In this document: one piece after another, positions 54,603 to 64,000 of the stretch
Numbering within the stretch: position 1 is the stretch's first letter
Layout of the letters: each line of letters starts with the position of its first letter
Assembly (NCBI GenBank): GCA_001600695.1
Contig: BCKQ01000003.1
Location: 1,054,001-1,118,000, forward strand
Length of the DNA: 64,000 nucleotides
DNA from: Ascoidea asiatica
Taxonomy: Eukaryota; Ascomycota; Saccharomycetes; Ascoideales; Ascoideaceae
Direction of reading: 5' to 3'
Position numbers and translations under genes: made by a program
Notes under the pieces: generated by a model
Told to the model about the DNA's origin: nothing
The model's database searches: none
What the model saw: only the letters and a program-made list of their open reading frames with translations

Positions 54603-55667
54603 ATGTCACTTAATACTCTTACACCAAAATTAAAAAAATATTTTGATGAAGAAAATTATCAAGAATGTTTAAATTTATTACCAAAAATTAAATTAGAATT
54701 AGCAAAACATAATTTATTAGTACCAATTTCAAATAAAAATTCAAAATTAAAAGTCAATGTTGAAGATTTAGTTGTAACAAGATATATTTTAGAAATTGGT
54801 GCATTATCTGCAATTAATTTAAAACAATATAAAATTTTTCAAAATTTTATTTATCAATTAAAACCATTTTATAAAAATGTTGATAATAATATTAAAAATT
54901 TAAATAATAAATCTCCAAATAAAAATAAATTAATGTCTTTATATCTTTTATTATTATTAACAAAAGGTGATATTGCAACTTTTCATATTGAATTAATTTC
55001 TTTACCAACAAGTACAAATATGGATTTAAAAGATTTAGATAATGATTTATATTTAAATTATCCAATTAAAATTGAAAGATGGTTAATGGAAGGTTCATAT
55101 GATAAAATTTGGAAAATTATTAATAATAATAATGATAATAATGATAATGTTAATTTTAAAGAATTTCAATTATTTAATGAAAATTTAATTAAAGCAATTA
55201 GAATTGAAATTATAAATTGTATGGAATTAACTTATAAAAATTTACCAATTTCAAATATTAAAAATTTATTATTTTTAAAAAATGAAATTGAAACAATTAA
55301 TTTAATTAATAATGAAACAAATTGGGTTATTAATTATAATACAAAAATTGTAAATTTTAAATCAAAAAATTCATTAAAAAATAATAATTCTAAAAAAAAT
55401 ATATCTGAAGAAGATATTGATAATGATAATGAATATGAAATTAATAATAATAATAAAAGAATAAAGCTTAGTAATAATAAAGGTGAGGATGAAGATTTAG
55501 ATTTAGATTTAGAAATAGATAAAGAAGATGAAGACGAGGATGTAGATGATGATGAAGACGATGATGAATTATTGGAAGGTGATAAATCTGAAAAGAAATT
55601 AACGCCAAATTTCCGTTTAATTAAAAATTCACTTTTATTTGCAAGACAAATGGAAACTATTGTATAA
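54603..55667 (+). CDS. RPN12: 26S proteasome regulatory subunit Rpn12
   Basis: 354 residues. The N-terminus LTPKLKKYFDEENYQECLNLLPKIKLELAKHNLLVP and the following RYILEIGALSAINLKQYKIFQNFIYQLKPFY are typical of Rpn12/PSMD8, a PCI-domain subunit of the 19S lid. The PCI part continues through YPIKIERWLMEGSYDKIWKI and the winged-helix segment up to NETNWVINYNTKIVNFK. Then about 75 residues of Asn/Lys and Asp/Glu repeats intervene before the last helix FRLIKNSLLFARQMETIV, which corresponds to the C-terminal helix needed for lid assembly. S. cerevisiae Rpn12 is 274 residues, so this inserted acidic linker is unusual. A PACE-like motif lies upstream. Confidence 0.9.
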   Translation: MSLNTLTPKLKKYFDEENYQECLNLLPKIKLELAKHNLLVPISNKNSKLKVNVEDLVVTRYILEIGALSAINLKQYKIFQNFIYQLKPFYKNVDNNIKNLNNKSPNKNKLMSLYLLLLLTKGDIATFHIELISLPTSTNMDLKDLDNDLYLNYPIKIERWLMEGSYDKIWKIINNNNDNNDNVNFKEFQLFNENLIKAIRIEIINCMELTYKNLPISNIKNLLFLKNEIETINLINNETNWVINYNTKIVNFKSKNSLKNNNSKKNISEEDIDNDNEYEINNNNKRIKLSNNKGEDEDLDLDLEIDKEDEDEDVDDDEDDDELLEGDKSEKKLTPNFRLIKNSLLFARQMETIV

Positions 55668-55718
55668 TTTATATCCTATATAATGTATAATGTATATATA
55701 TATATATTTATATAAATA

Positions 55719-56660
55719 TCATTCAAGACAAGTATAAAAATTTTTATAAGAATTATCTAAATCAAATAATAATTGACGAATTTCTTCATCATTTAATTCA
55801 TCATTTACATTCATATGATTTAATTTAATTAACCAATTAATTAAATCTTGTCTACCTTGAAAATCTAATTTATGTTTCGGTTTATCATCTTTATTGTCAT
55901 CTTTATTACCATTATCGTTTTCTTCTTGATTACTTTCTTCTTCTTCAACTTCATCATCAGTTCCTAGGATATTATTAATTGAGGTTACAAGATCCGAGAG
56001 TAATGGATATAATTGATCCTTTGCTTTATAATTCAATTTCAAAGCATCCATACAAGTTATAAAATTACCAGTAGCTTCCGCCACTGCTCTTGAAGATATA
56101 TTATTTGTATTTGAAGTGATGTTTGGAGTGGTGTTGCTATTAGTTTTAGGAGTAGTATCTGTATTGGTATCAGTACTAGGAGCACTATTATTATTTATAT
56201 CTAATTGATGCTCAAGAGTTGCAGGTACACCAATTTCAATTCTTGAAGTTGCTAATGGACAATTAATTCTATAAATTTTCTTAAAATGATTTAAATCTAT
56301 AAACTCATTTTTAATTGTTTCATTTTTTAAAATTATATTAAATTGATTTAATAATCTTAAAACTGTAGGAGTATAATTATCTAAATTTTTCTCAATTTTA
56401 TTACCATTACTATCAAAATCTATAAATTTTTTAATTAATTTATCTTTTAAATATAATTTTTCTAAATATTCCAATGTTAATATTATTGAATACAATTCTG
56501 CTAAAGTTTCATATTTTTCTCTTTGATTGAAATTTGATGAATTATAAAGTGAAATTTCTTTATCTAAATTAACATTTGAAAGTAATTTATTTGATTGTAT
56601 TAAATTATAAGTTGGATTTTGAACCGTCGACACTGGTGCATAAGGAGGAGGTAATCCCAT
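55719..56660 (-). CDS. VPS28: ESCRT-I subunit Vps28
   Basis: 313 residues, convergent with RPN12 with only 51 bp between stop codons. N-terminal core: LDKEISLYNSSNFNQREKYETLAELYSIILTLEYLEKLYLKD and LRLLNQFNIILKN, ending in CPLATSRIEIGVPATLEH. The C-terminal four-helix domain starts RAVAEATGNFITCMDALKLNYKAKDQLYPLLSDLVTSIN. In yeast the core joins Vps23/Vps37/Mvb12 and the C-terminal domain binds ESCRT-II (Vps36), for sorting into multivesicular bodies. A Thr/Asn-rich linker and an acidic loop (EEEESNQEENDNGNKDDNKDD) make it longer than the 242 residues of yeast Vps28. CPY and the arrestin gene in this window are functionally related in endosomal traffic, but the loci are not linked in an operon sense. 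Confidence 0.92.
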   Translation of the reverse strand: MGLPPPYAPVSTVQNPTYNLIQSNKLLSNVNLDKEISLYNSSNFNQREKYETLAELYSIILTLEYLEKLYLKDKLIKKFIDFDSNGNKIEKNLDNYTPTVLRLLNQFNIILKNETIKNEFIDLNHFKKIYRINCPLATSRIEIGVPATLEHQLDINNNSAPSTDTNTDTTPKTNSNTTPNITSNTNNISSRAVAEATGNFITCMDALKLNYKAKDQLYPLLSDLVTSINNILGTDDEVEEEESNQEENDNGNKDDNKDDKPKHKLDFQGRQDLINWLIKLNHMNVNDELNDEEIRQLLFDLDNSYKNFYTCLE

Positions 56661-57690
56661 TTCTATATCTACTTATCTCTATGTAGTTCTATCTATATCT
56701 TTACTGTTATATCTTTTGGCTATTATCTGATAAGAGACTGAATCAGAATCATCAAAAACTGCTTATTCTTCTTCTTCTTCTTCTGTTATTAGACCTTCTT
56801 TTGTGTTTATCAAAAGATAAGAAATACATACCACATGATTCAAATCATGTCGCCAATTGAGTGGGTCTCTCCGTCTTTGTTTTTCAAATCCGCGGCTCGT
56901 CTAAACCACGGAGCCTCGTTCTTGCTCCGGCTGCCAACCACCGGCGCTTAGTCGAGCTCCTTCGGCTGCTGGCAATTGAAAAGGCTTGCTCCAAAACTTC
57001 TCAAATTTGCTAACATTTGATAGTTTTGTATGTCGAGGAACAACTCCATTGAAAAGTACCTTTAATTCTCATACAAAATATGGAAAAAATGGAAAATATA
57101 TAGAAAATATACAAAAAACACTGTAAAAGTTATGAAAGATGTAGAATATATTACTAATATTCTTTATAAAATATATATCATTCAATTCAATTCATTTAAT
57201 AAACTTGTCGAGTCTGTATAAATCTGCAATTTCTATCTTCGATACAGTAAATTTCTCTCTTTAACAATTATTTTATTGAGAATTTTAAATGAAAATCTTG
57301 AATTGAATTCTTTTATTTTTTATCAATTATTATTAAATCATTAATTTTTATATAATAAAAAAAATTTTAATATCTTTTTGTCTTATATTTAATCTTATAA
57401 TATTATACATTAATCTATTCTCCTTGATTATCCTTGATATTTTTTGATCTCTTTATTATCTCTTACTTCTTTTTTAATTCTCTTTCAATTCTCTTTTAAT
57501 TCTCATTGATTATCTTTCTTTTTCTTGATTTACTAATTAATTTATTAAATAAACTGAAATCCATCAAAAATAATTCAAATTCATTAACAAAATCAAATCA
57601 ATTAATCAATTTTATATAATATAAGATATTTTAAATACAATATAATACAATTCATATAATATAATTCTTTACATATTATTATAAATTATT
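56661..57690. promoter_or_regulatory. Divergent promoter, VPS28 / arrestin-like gene
   Basis: 1 kb, with a sharp GC-rich block (56850-57005) containing CCGCGG, CTCCGGCTGCC, CACCGGCG and CTCCTTCGGCTGC. From 57050 to 57690 it is A+T-rich leader-like DNA with runs of TTCTCTTT/AATTCTC type. No tRNA or other gene could be folded from the GC block. Confidence 0.45.
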
Positions 57691-58186
57691 ATGCCACCAA
57701 ATGAACCATTTATTGTTAATTTAGGTGCTTCAAATCATTCTTTAGTTAGAGGTTGCCCAGGTGTACCAAAAACTTGTCCAAGAATTGAAGGTGTTTTAGA
57801 AATTAGATCAAAAGATGGTTCTCCATTTAAAATTAATAATGTATTTCTTGAATTAAATACAATTCAATCTGTTAATAATTCAAATTCTTCTTTTACTTCA
57901 AATGAAACTTCAAAAACTTATAATAATTATTCAAATTTAATATTTAGTTCAGATTATTTATCTAATAGTAATACCAATAATAACAATATTAATAACAATA
58001 ATGAAGTTTTAGGATTAGATATACCTTTTGTGATTCCATTGATTAAAAATATTATATCTTCTTGTAAAAATTCAAGATGGAATGCAAAAACAATTCATAA
58101 TATAACAACTAAAATCTCTTGGTCAAGTAATACTTATAACAATTATAGTTCTTCATCAAGTTTATCCATTTCAAATAATAATAATA

Positions 58187-58231
<45 letters not shown>

Positions 58232-59676
58232 TATCAAATATAAATAATAATGGTAATAATGGTGATAAAAACTTATTTATTATATCATTTCCAATAATTA
58301 TTAAAAGGTTTGATACTTTACCTTTATATCGCCAATATAATGAACCAATTTCAAAAACTATAATATCAAAAGATAATCAGATTTCAATAAATTATTCTTT
58401 ACCAAATTCTTCAATTGGTCCAAATGATGATGTTCTTATTTATTTCAAATTACAAAATTTAAAAGATATACAAAATAATAATTCAAATACATCATCTAAT
58501 TCTGATAATAATAATAATAAAAATATAATCAAAAATGCATTTAAAAGAAAAAATAAAATAATCAGATTAAAAAAAATTAATTGTTCAATTCAAGAAATTT
58601 TAGATTGTCATGATTGTGGTTTATTATCAAAACAAAATAAAATTTTTGAATTTAATAAAAATTTTGATCAAATTTTAACAAATTCAAATAATATAACTAC
58701 TGAATTTTTATTCCAATTTCCTGATGATATTTCGATTGATATTTTAAATAGTCTTTCAAATCATAATTCTTTAACTTCAACTTTAATTAAAAAAGTTCCA
58801 AGTCAAATATCTTCTTCAAAATCAAATTTTTTAAATCAAAATATTAATATCAATGATGATAATAATATTGATAATGATAATTATTTACCAAAAAAATTAA
58901 AAAAAAGTACAACTTTACCATCAAATTTAAATGATTATGATAATCATAATTCAAGTTCAAATTTAATATCAAATTCTAAATTTGATAAACATAAACCTTC
59001 ATTATCATATTCAAATTCATATTCTTCAGGTTCAAAAACTTTTGTAACAAATACAAAATTATTAGATGAAATTAATACTGGTATTCCAATATCTCATATG
59101 AGAGGTTTTACATCAGAAGGTAAATTATTTTCAATAAGATATGAATTAATTTTTAAATTTAAATTTTATAATCATGAAACTATTCAATTTCAACAACCAA
59201 TAACTATTTGTCCATATGATAGAATTTCAAGTTCAAAATTATTAAAATGGGTTTTAAGAGAATGGGATTATGCAAATTTTGTTAATAGTACAAGATTTGT
59301 AACAAATTTTGGTAATTCAATTAATCAAAGAAGAAATACTTTTAATACATCATCATCTTCAAATTATAATTCAAATGGTGTAAATTTTAATCAAAGTTTA
59401 AATTTTAGAAATAGTGTTTATACAACTTCAACTTTTAAAACTCAAAATCAATTTAATAATCAATTCAATAATCAATATATTGATCAATATGGTAATCAAT
59501 ATAATAATCAATATAATAATGAGAATGATAAAGAAAATGAATTTAATCAAAGTATTTATCAACCAAGAGCTCCACAAATTTATAGACCAAGAAATGAAAG
59601 AGATTGGAAATTACTTGGATTATCAGAAAAAGCTCTTGGAATGCATGGAAGATCAATTATTCATTATATTGATTAA
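57691..59676 (+). CDS. Alpha-arrestin-like trafficking adaptor (tentative)
   Basis: 661 residues. The N-terminal VRGCPGVPKTCPRIEGVLEIRSKDGSPFKINNVFLEL, followed by LGLDIPFVIPL, matches the arrestin-N pattern in fungal arrestin-related proteins. The second half has an arrestin-C-like strand series: ISINYSLPNSSIGPNDDVLIYFKLQN, KKINCSIQEI, SIRYELIFKFKFYNHETIQFQQPITICPYDR. Such proteins recruit the Rsp5 ubiquitin ligase to plasma-membrane transporters. I see no obvious PPxY motif, so if Rsp5 is used it would be through another contact. The tail RDWKLLGLSEKALGMHGRSIIHYI looks conserved. A poly-Asn loop (about residues 166-185) interrupts the arrestin-N part. The ECM21/CSR2 subgroup is a guess; no symbol given. 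Confidence 0.6.
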
Positions 59677-60605
59677 AAAAGAACATTTTATTATATTTTA
59701 TTATATCTTTTTTTTAATTTAAATTTTGTTTTTGTTTATTGTTTGTTTTTTGTTTGTTTTTGCTTGAAGATTTACTTTTTTATTGGTATTGTTTTATAAT
59801 GGCTTTTTATTTTCGAAAGTCTTTTTGATTTGTTTGTTTTTGTTAAATATCAATTACTTCTTTTCTTTTTTGTTGCTTTAAAACTTTGGAGCTTGTGATG
59901 CTTAAGTTTTTTTTTATTTTCTTTTCTTTCTCTATCATTGATTTTGAATCCTTTTTTCGCATATCCTTTTATATATCCAAATTTTTTCTTCTTTTCTTTT
60001 CTTTTCTTTTCTTTTGTTTCCTTCTTTGCTTTTTATTGTTCTTTTTAAATATTATTGCTTATAACTCTGGATTTTTATATATTATTATTTCGCTTTTAAA
60101 TTATTGTCTTTGGCTTTCAGGATTTTTATGTTTATGTTTGTTTCAACTTTTATTTCTTTTTTTATTTCTGATTTAAATTTTACTTTTACTTTAAGTTTTT
60201 ATATATATTTAATATAATGTTTTAAAATATTAAAATATTAAATATTACGCAAATGTTATTATATAGAATAGTAAAAAAGAGTAAGTTAAAGAATATTGAT
60301 TTTATTAATTTGATTTGAAATTGGTTGATAAATAAAGATGCATTTAAGAGATAAGTTATATAAGTATAAGTATAAGTATATAGATATAGATATGTAAGAA
60401 ATGAATTAGAGATGAATAATAAAAAGAATTAAATTATAAAAATAAAAAATTGATTTGAAGTATATTTAATTATGTGATTTACATATCTTAAGTTATAGTA
60501 AGTAAGTAAGTAAATAAAAAATGATTTTTTTTTTTTAATAAGAATTGAATGAAAAATAAATGAGATTAAATAAGTTTATATATTGTAATAAAATATTATT
60601 TTATA
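59677..60605. other. 3' flank, T-rich, no gene seen
   Basis: 930 bp after the arrestin-like gene. 59690-60200 is strongly T-rich on the plus strand (TTTTCTTTTCTTTT runs), which creates a Phe/Leu-rich pseudo-frame. 60360-60390 has a short AAGTATAAGTATA repeat and 60495-60510 an AAGTAAGT repeat. Confidence 0.4.
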
Positions 60606-60845
60606 TTATATTTTACATAATAAACAACGATAAGAAGTAAAACCTTTTGATTTAGTAATTTGATTATTATTTTTATAATTATTTAAAATTTGTTTTGATT
60701 TAATTGTTGGAAAAATAAATGGTGATAAATATAATAAAATTATTAAAGAATTATAATTTTTTTTATTTAATTTAAAATTTAAATTTGAATTAAATCTTTT
60801 AAAACTATTATTTTTAATAAAAGTGAAAGAATATGTATGTGACAT
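60606..60845 (-). CDS. Possible small membrane protein (79 residues)
   Basis: A short frame with a basic, Ser/Phe/Asn-rich N-terminus (SFTFIKNNSFKRFNSNLNFKLNKK), one hydrophobic segment (SLIILLYLSPFIFPTI) and a basic tail ending RCLLCKI. The layout would fit a small mitochondrial inner-membrane protein, but I recognise no family. In DNA this A+T-rich, frames of this length arise by chance, so reality is doubtful. Supporting points are its codon style and the GC-enriched 5' region upstream. Confidence 0.3.
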   Translation of the reverse strand: MSHTYSFTFIKNNSFKRFNSNLNFKLNKKNYNSLIILLYLSPFIFPTIKSKQILNNYKNNNQITKSKGFTSYRCLLCKI

Positions 60846-62411
60846 TATGAATATATTTGTAATTATGTATTTGTAATTATATTTGAGATTAAATATTTAT
60901 GTTTATATTTGTTTTTTATATTATTATTATGATGATTGTTATTGTGGTAAAGATAAATTAAAGTAAAATTTTAATAAAAAAAAGGAAGCAAATAAAGTAT
61001 TTATATAAGAAGGATATTGAGGAAACTAATGAAATCAAAAATATAAACAAAGAGAATATTAAAAGATTATTTTCAAATTAAGCATATCACAATGGCATAT
61101 TTTATTAAATATGAACTGATTTCAAAACGATTTACAAAAATTATTTTGACTTGAAATTGAAATTGAAATTAAGTTTGACGAGATAAAAGAGGAAACTGTT
61201 AACTTCACTAGTATTTATCAGTATTATTATTACCAGTAATCAGTCTAATGGCATAATTAAGTATTGTTTAACGTTATAAATAAAAGTTTGTGAATTTTAT
61301 TTATGAATAAAAGATATATAAATTGGTGACATTGAAATTAGAGTTGGCCAATCAGCAAGCAGACCGGGCTCAGTTCACTGATCGTTTTGATAAGAAGTTT
61401 ACCTTTTTGTCCCAAAATCGAAATTTGACATGGGAAGTTTGAAGAAGTGGCAAGAAGAAGTTTCAGGGAAAAGCGAATGAAGCTCAGAGAAAGCAAGAAA
61501 TACCTCTCAGACGTTTTCATACTCTCTTTCGTTTGTTCCTTCTTCGTTCATTTGCCGATTCACAATCGATTTGCAATGTAATTGAAAAAGATCAAGGAGG
61601 AAAAGTTGGAGAAAGAAAAGCAAATGGTGTTTTTTGGTGGCAAAGACAGGTCATGGCCCAGTCGCTTGAACTTTCTTCCACGACTCAGCAAGAAATCTCC
61701 GGACACAAAAACCGAAAAAGTGAGGAATTATTGAATTATTGAATTGTTGAAGCTGAAGCTGGGACTTTGCAGAGTAAGAGCAATTCATCAGCAATTTCGT
61801 GAAGAAATTGAGCTCCGAAGAGATTCGCCACAAAAACGTACGATTTTTTCCAGGCCGAACCTGCGCAACACAAACAAAAGAACAATTTTCGAAACGCGTA
61901 AACACTTAAAACGCGTAAAACGCGTAAAACAACCCCGGGCGGGCTTTGTTGCAGCAGGACACTTGTAAAGAACTGCAGAATATCACTACCAGATCTATGG
62001 AGCCACACTTTCCTCGTATCACTCGGCTAATAATTGCACTCTCGTAAAGGAACGAAAGAATGCCACAGTACGCCATGTTGTGCCACAATTTGCTAACAAC
62101 TTTTCGTTTATTCGTTTCATTACCTCGGGTTATACACAAAATACAATTTTGTTTGAAGCAATGCACGTGGCACTTGGTCTTGTATTTCGAACCGGATCTG
62201 AGTGCAAAAAAAATAGATATAATTACGTAAGCTCTTATGTCAGCTCTAAACCATATTTTAGAAATAATTTAAAAGGAGGCAATATATGAAATACATCATT
62301 TTATCACAATTTAAAACAACAACAACAACAACAATAACAACAAAAACTAGGAATTGGTAATTGTTATTCTAAGTTAAGTTAACTTTAAATTAATGAATAC
62401 TGTTTTAAATA
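60846..62411. promoter_or_regulatory. GC-enriched divergent region with PACE and CACGTG sites
   Basis: 1.57 kb; 61330-62220 is unusually GC-rich for the window. Contains a perfect GGTGGCAAA (Rpn4/PACE) at 61636-61644, ACGCGTAAAACGCGTAAAACGCG repeats (three ACGCGTAAA units, MCB-like ACGCGT, about 61896-61926) and CACGTG at 62164-62169. Many overlapping frames on both strands, none gene-like. Immediately before 62412 is A+T-rich leader with a CAACAA run (62313-62330). Confidence 0.5.
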
Positions 62412-63809
62412 ATGGATGAAATATCAAATGATACACTCAATTACAATTCAATTTCTTCAAATACAATTTTAAAGATTTTAAAATTTCAAGATTTATTATC
62501 AAGTTTAAATAAATTTAATTTTTTGAAAAAATTTAAAAATTCAATTGATTTTGAAAAGTTAATTTATAAAGAAATTCCAATTGATTCTAAATTAATTTCA
62601 AATCATTCAAATATTGAATTAATTAAATTTTATTCAAATGATTTCAACAATTCTATTGAAAATGAAAATGAAAATGAAAATGAACTAAATAATAATGAAA
62701 TTTATTTAAATTGTTTAAGAATTAAAAATAAAAACAATATTAAAAAAAATGATTATACAAATCCCTTAATAATTTTAATTCCAGGTTTAGGTGGTCAATT
62801 AGTTCAGTTTCAAAATATTATTCAAGATTTATTAAATTTTAAATCAATTAATAATAATCAATTCTTTGATATTTTTGGAATTGATTTACCTGGTTTTGGA
62901 TATTCAAAAATTAAAAAAAATAATGGTAAATTATTTAAAAAAATAAATGAAAATGATTTAAAAAATTTAAAAAATTCAATATTTAAATTAATTAAAAATA
63001 ATAATAATTCAATTACAATTAATTCAATTTCAAAAATTTTATATTCAATAATAATAAATAAAAATGATTCATTTTTTAAATTTAGAAAAAAAATTATTTT
63101 AATTTCACATTCTCTAGGTACTCATATTTCTTTTAATTTAATAAATCTTTTTAATAAAAATATTATTAATAATAATCAAGAAATAAAAATTTCAATTGAT
63201 TCATTGATTTTATTATCACCTCCTTCAATATCCAATAATTTTAATTCTCAAATAAATGATTTAAATTCAAATAAATTTATAAATAATGTAAAAAATTTTT
63301 CAATTTCATTAATTTTTAAAATCTTTAATTATTATCCAAAATTATTTGATATTATAAGAAAATTTGATAGAATTAATGGATTAAATTCAATTTCTATCAA
63401 TAGATCCATATTTAATAAAACCATTATTATTAATAAAATTAATCAATATAGATTAAATATTGATGTTGATAGTTATATTTGGTTAAAATATTTTAATGGT
63501 ATAAAATTTAATAAAAATCGAAAAGATTTGAATTTACATTTAAATTCAATATTATTAAATTATTTAAAATTGAATAAAAATATTAAAAATTTGAATATTT
63601 TAATAATTTCTGGTAAAAATGATAAAATAACTCCTTTTAATGAATCTTCATTAAGTATTTTCAATATTCTCAATAACAATAATAGTCCAAATAATTTAAA
63701 AGATTCTAAACTAAATATTTCTTTAGCTCCAATTGAAAATTGCGGACATTCTTTATTTCTTGATCAACCAATAGAATTATCAAATAGAATTTTGAAATTT
63801 TTAGAATAA
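62412..63809 (+). CDS. Alpha/beta-hydrolase fold protein
   Basis: 465 residues. The fold elements are in order. First comes the strand and oxyanion region ILIPGLGGQLVQFQNII (about residue 119 onwards), then FDIFGIDLPGFGYSK. The nucleophile elbow is ILISHSLGTHISFNLI (Ser in SHSLG). LILLSPPSIS follows, then the acidic residue in ILIISGKNDKITPF and the catalytic His in ENCGHSLFLDQP, near the C-terminus. A complete Ser-Asp-His triad is thus plausible. The LPGFGYS and nucleophile motifs are like the ABHD/epoxide-hydrolase-like branch; substrate is unknown. No signal peptide or clear membrane span, and Asn/Lys-rich loops are inserted between strands. The closest named family member cannot be chosen by eye. 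Confidence 0.78.
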   Translation: MDEISNDTLNYNSISSNTILKILKFQDLLSSLNKFNFLKKFKNSIDFEKLIYKEIPIDSKLISNHSNIELIKFYSNDFNNSIENENENENELNNNEIYLNCLRIKNKNNIKKNDYTNPLIILIPGLGGQLVQFQNIIQDLLNFKSINNNQFFDIFGIDLPGFGYSKIKKNNGKLFKKINENDLKNLKNSIFKLIKNNNNSITINSISKILYSIIINKNDSFFKFRKKIILISHSLGTHISFNLINLFNKNIINNNQEIKISIDSLILLSPPSISNNFNSQINDLNSNKFINNVKNFSISLIFKIFNYYPKLFDIIRKFDRINGLNSISINRSIFNKTIIINKINQYRLNIDVDSYIWLKYFNGIKFNKNRKDLNLHLNSILLNYLKLNKNIKNLNILIISGKNDKITPFNESSLSIFNILNNNNSPNNLKDSKLNISLAPIENCGHSLFLDQPIELSNRILKFLE

Positions 63810-64000
63810 TGTAACTTTGATATTATTTATTATTTATTTACTATCCGATAAAGACCATTGGATATAAATCAATCATTATAACATGGTTCGAGAATAACTT
63901 TGATAAAATAATTGAATTTTATATGTTTATGCACAATTATTATATGGATTATCAAAAATTATTAAGAATTATCAAAAATTATTAAGAATTATCAGCGATT
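63810..64000. other. 3' flank at window edge
   Basis: 190 bp of A+T-rich DNA with a repeated ATTAAGAATTATCAAAA unit at the very end; no gene seen. Confidence 0.3.

Noticed and set aside
56850-57005. GC-rich block considered as a tRNA or other small RNA gene
   Set aside because: No A/B boxes, no acceptor pairing and no terminator could be found.
59886-60176. 96-residue Phe/Leu-rich plus-strand frame
   Set aside because: Produced by T/C tracts in the 3' flank of the arrestin-like gene.
62164-62220. GGTTCGAAAT (minus strand) as a tRNA B box
   Set aside because: No matching T-stem or acceptor arms around it.
61338-62289. Seven overlapping frames of 60-90 residues
   Set aside because: They cover the same GC-enriched promoter block on both strands without consistent coding style.
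1-64000. CRISPR arrays, insertion sequences, retrotransposons or LTRs
   Set aside because: No spacer-repeat pattern, no transposase or reverse-transcriptase motifs and no paired long terminal repeats were seen.

Overview
The window is nuclear DNA from an AT-rich budding yeast (Saccharomycotina). The evidence is a yeast-type intron-bearing tRNA-Tyr(GUA), single-exon genes plus one gene with a consensus yeast intron (GTATGT...TACTAAT...TAG), and a set of recognisable yeast orthologues: GCN4, MAS2, EMC1, PUF6, PRC1/CPY, HFL1, MRS3/4, GOR1, RPN12 and VPS28. Coding DNA is extremely A+T-rich (codons mostly AAT, AAA, TTA, GAA, GAT), and many proteins carry long Asn tracts. The exact genus cannot be read from the window. 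The CUG reassignment cannot be settled either, because no Ser- or Leu-CAG tRNA is present and CTG codons are rare.

Layout, left to right. A truncated minus-strand gene of unknown function (1-960) lies left of a 2.3 kb gap. Then come a PP1 glycogen-targeting subunit (3220-6201), an unrecognised charged protein with an in-frame TAG (7250-9187, open to 9460), GCN4 (9840-11066, minus) with a leader holding five tiny uORFs, MAS2 (minus), tRNA-Tyr, and a large Zn2Cys6 regulator (minus). That regulator is divergent from a spliced LYAR-type nucleolar zinc-finger gene (18601-19125), which an ORF scan misses. Next are an ADH6/7-type dehydrogenase, EMC1, a Rho-GEF with a CNH domain, two tandem ubiquitin-like genes (27836-28087 and 28433-28792), PUF6, CPY, a perilipin, and a Con7-like C2H2 factor followed by about 3 kb without genes. 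HFL1 and the mitochondrial iron carrier MRS3/4 are followed by about 5 kb without genes. The right end holds a second C2H2 protein, GOR1, RPN12, VPS28, an alpha-arrestin-like protein, a doubtful small ORF and an alpha/beta hydrolase.

Genes are transcribed individually; adjacent genes do not form pathways. Functional themes are nutrient and stress regulation (GCN4, PP1 regulator, zinc-cluster factor), vacuole/endosome function (CPY, HFL1, VPS28, arrestin), mitochondria (MAS2, MRS3/4, GOR1) and proteostasis (RPN12, EMC1, ubiquitin-like pair). A recurring architectural feature is that the gene 5' regions hold the only locally GC-enriched DNA, with candidate CACGTG, Reb1-type, Gcn4, PACE-like and zinc-cluster (CCGG-rich) sites, while coding DNA and 3' regions are almost purely A+T.

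The most interesting observations are the tandem ubiquitin-like paralogues, one of which has lost its diglycine; the GCN4 leader uORF array; helically phased TCCGG arrays between the zinc-cluster and LYAR genes; the in-frame TAG with a 91-codon coding-like extension; and a cluster of perfect inverted repeats in the gap at 39.1-40.3 kb.
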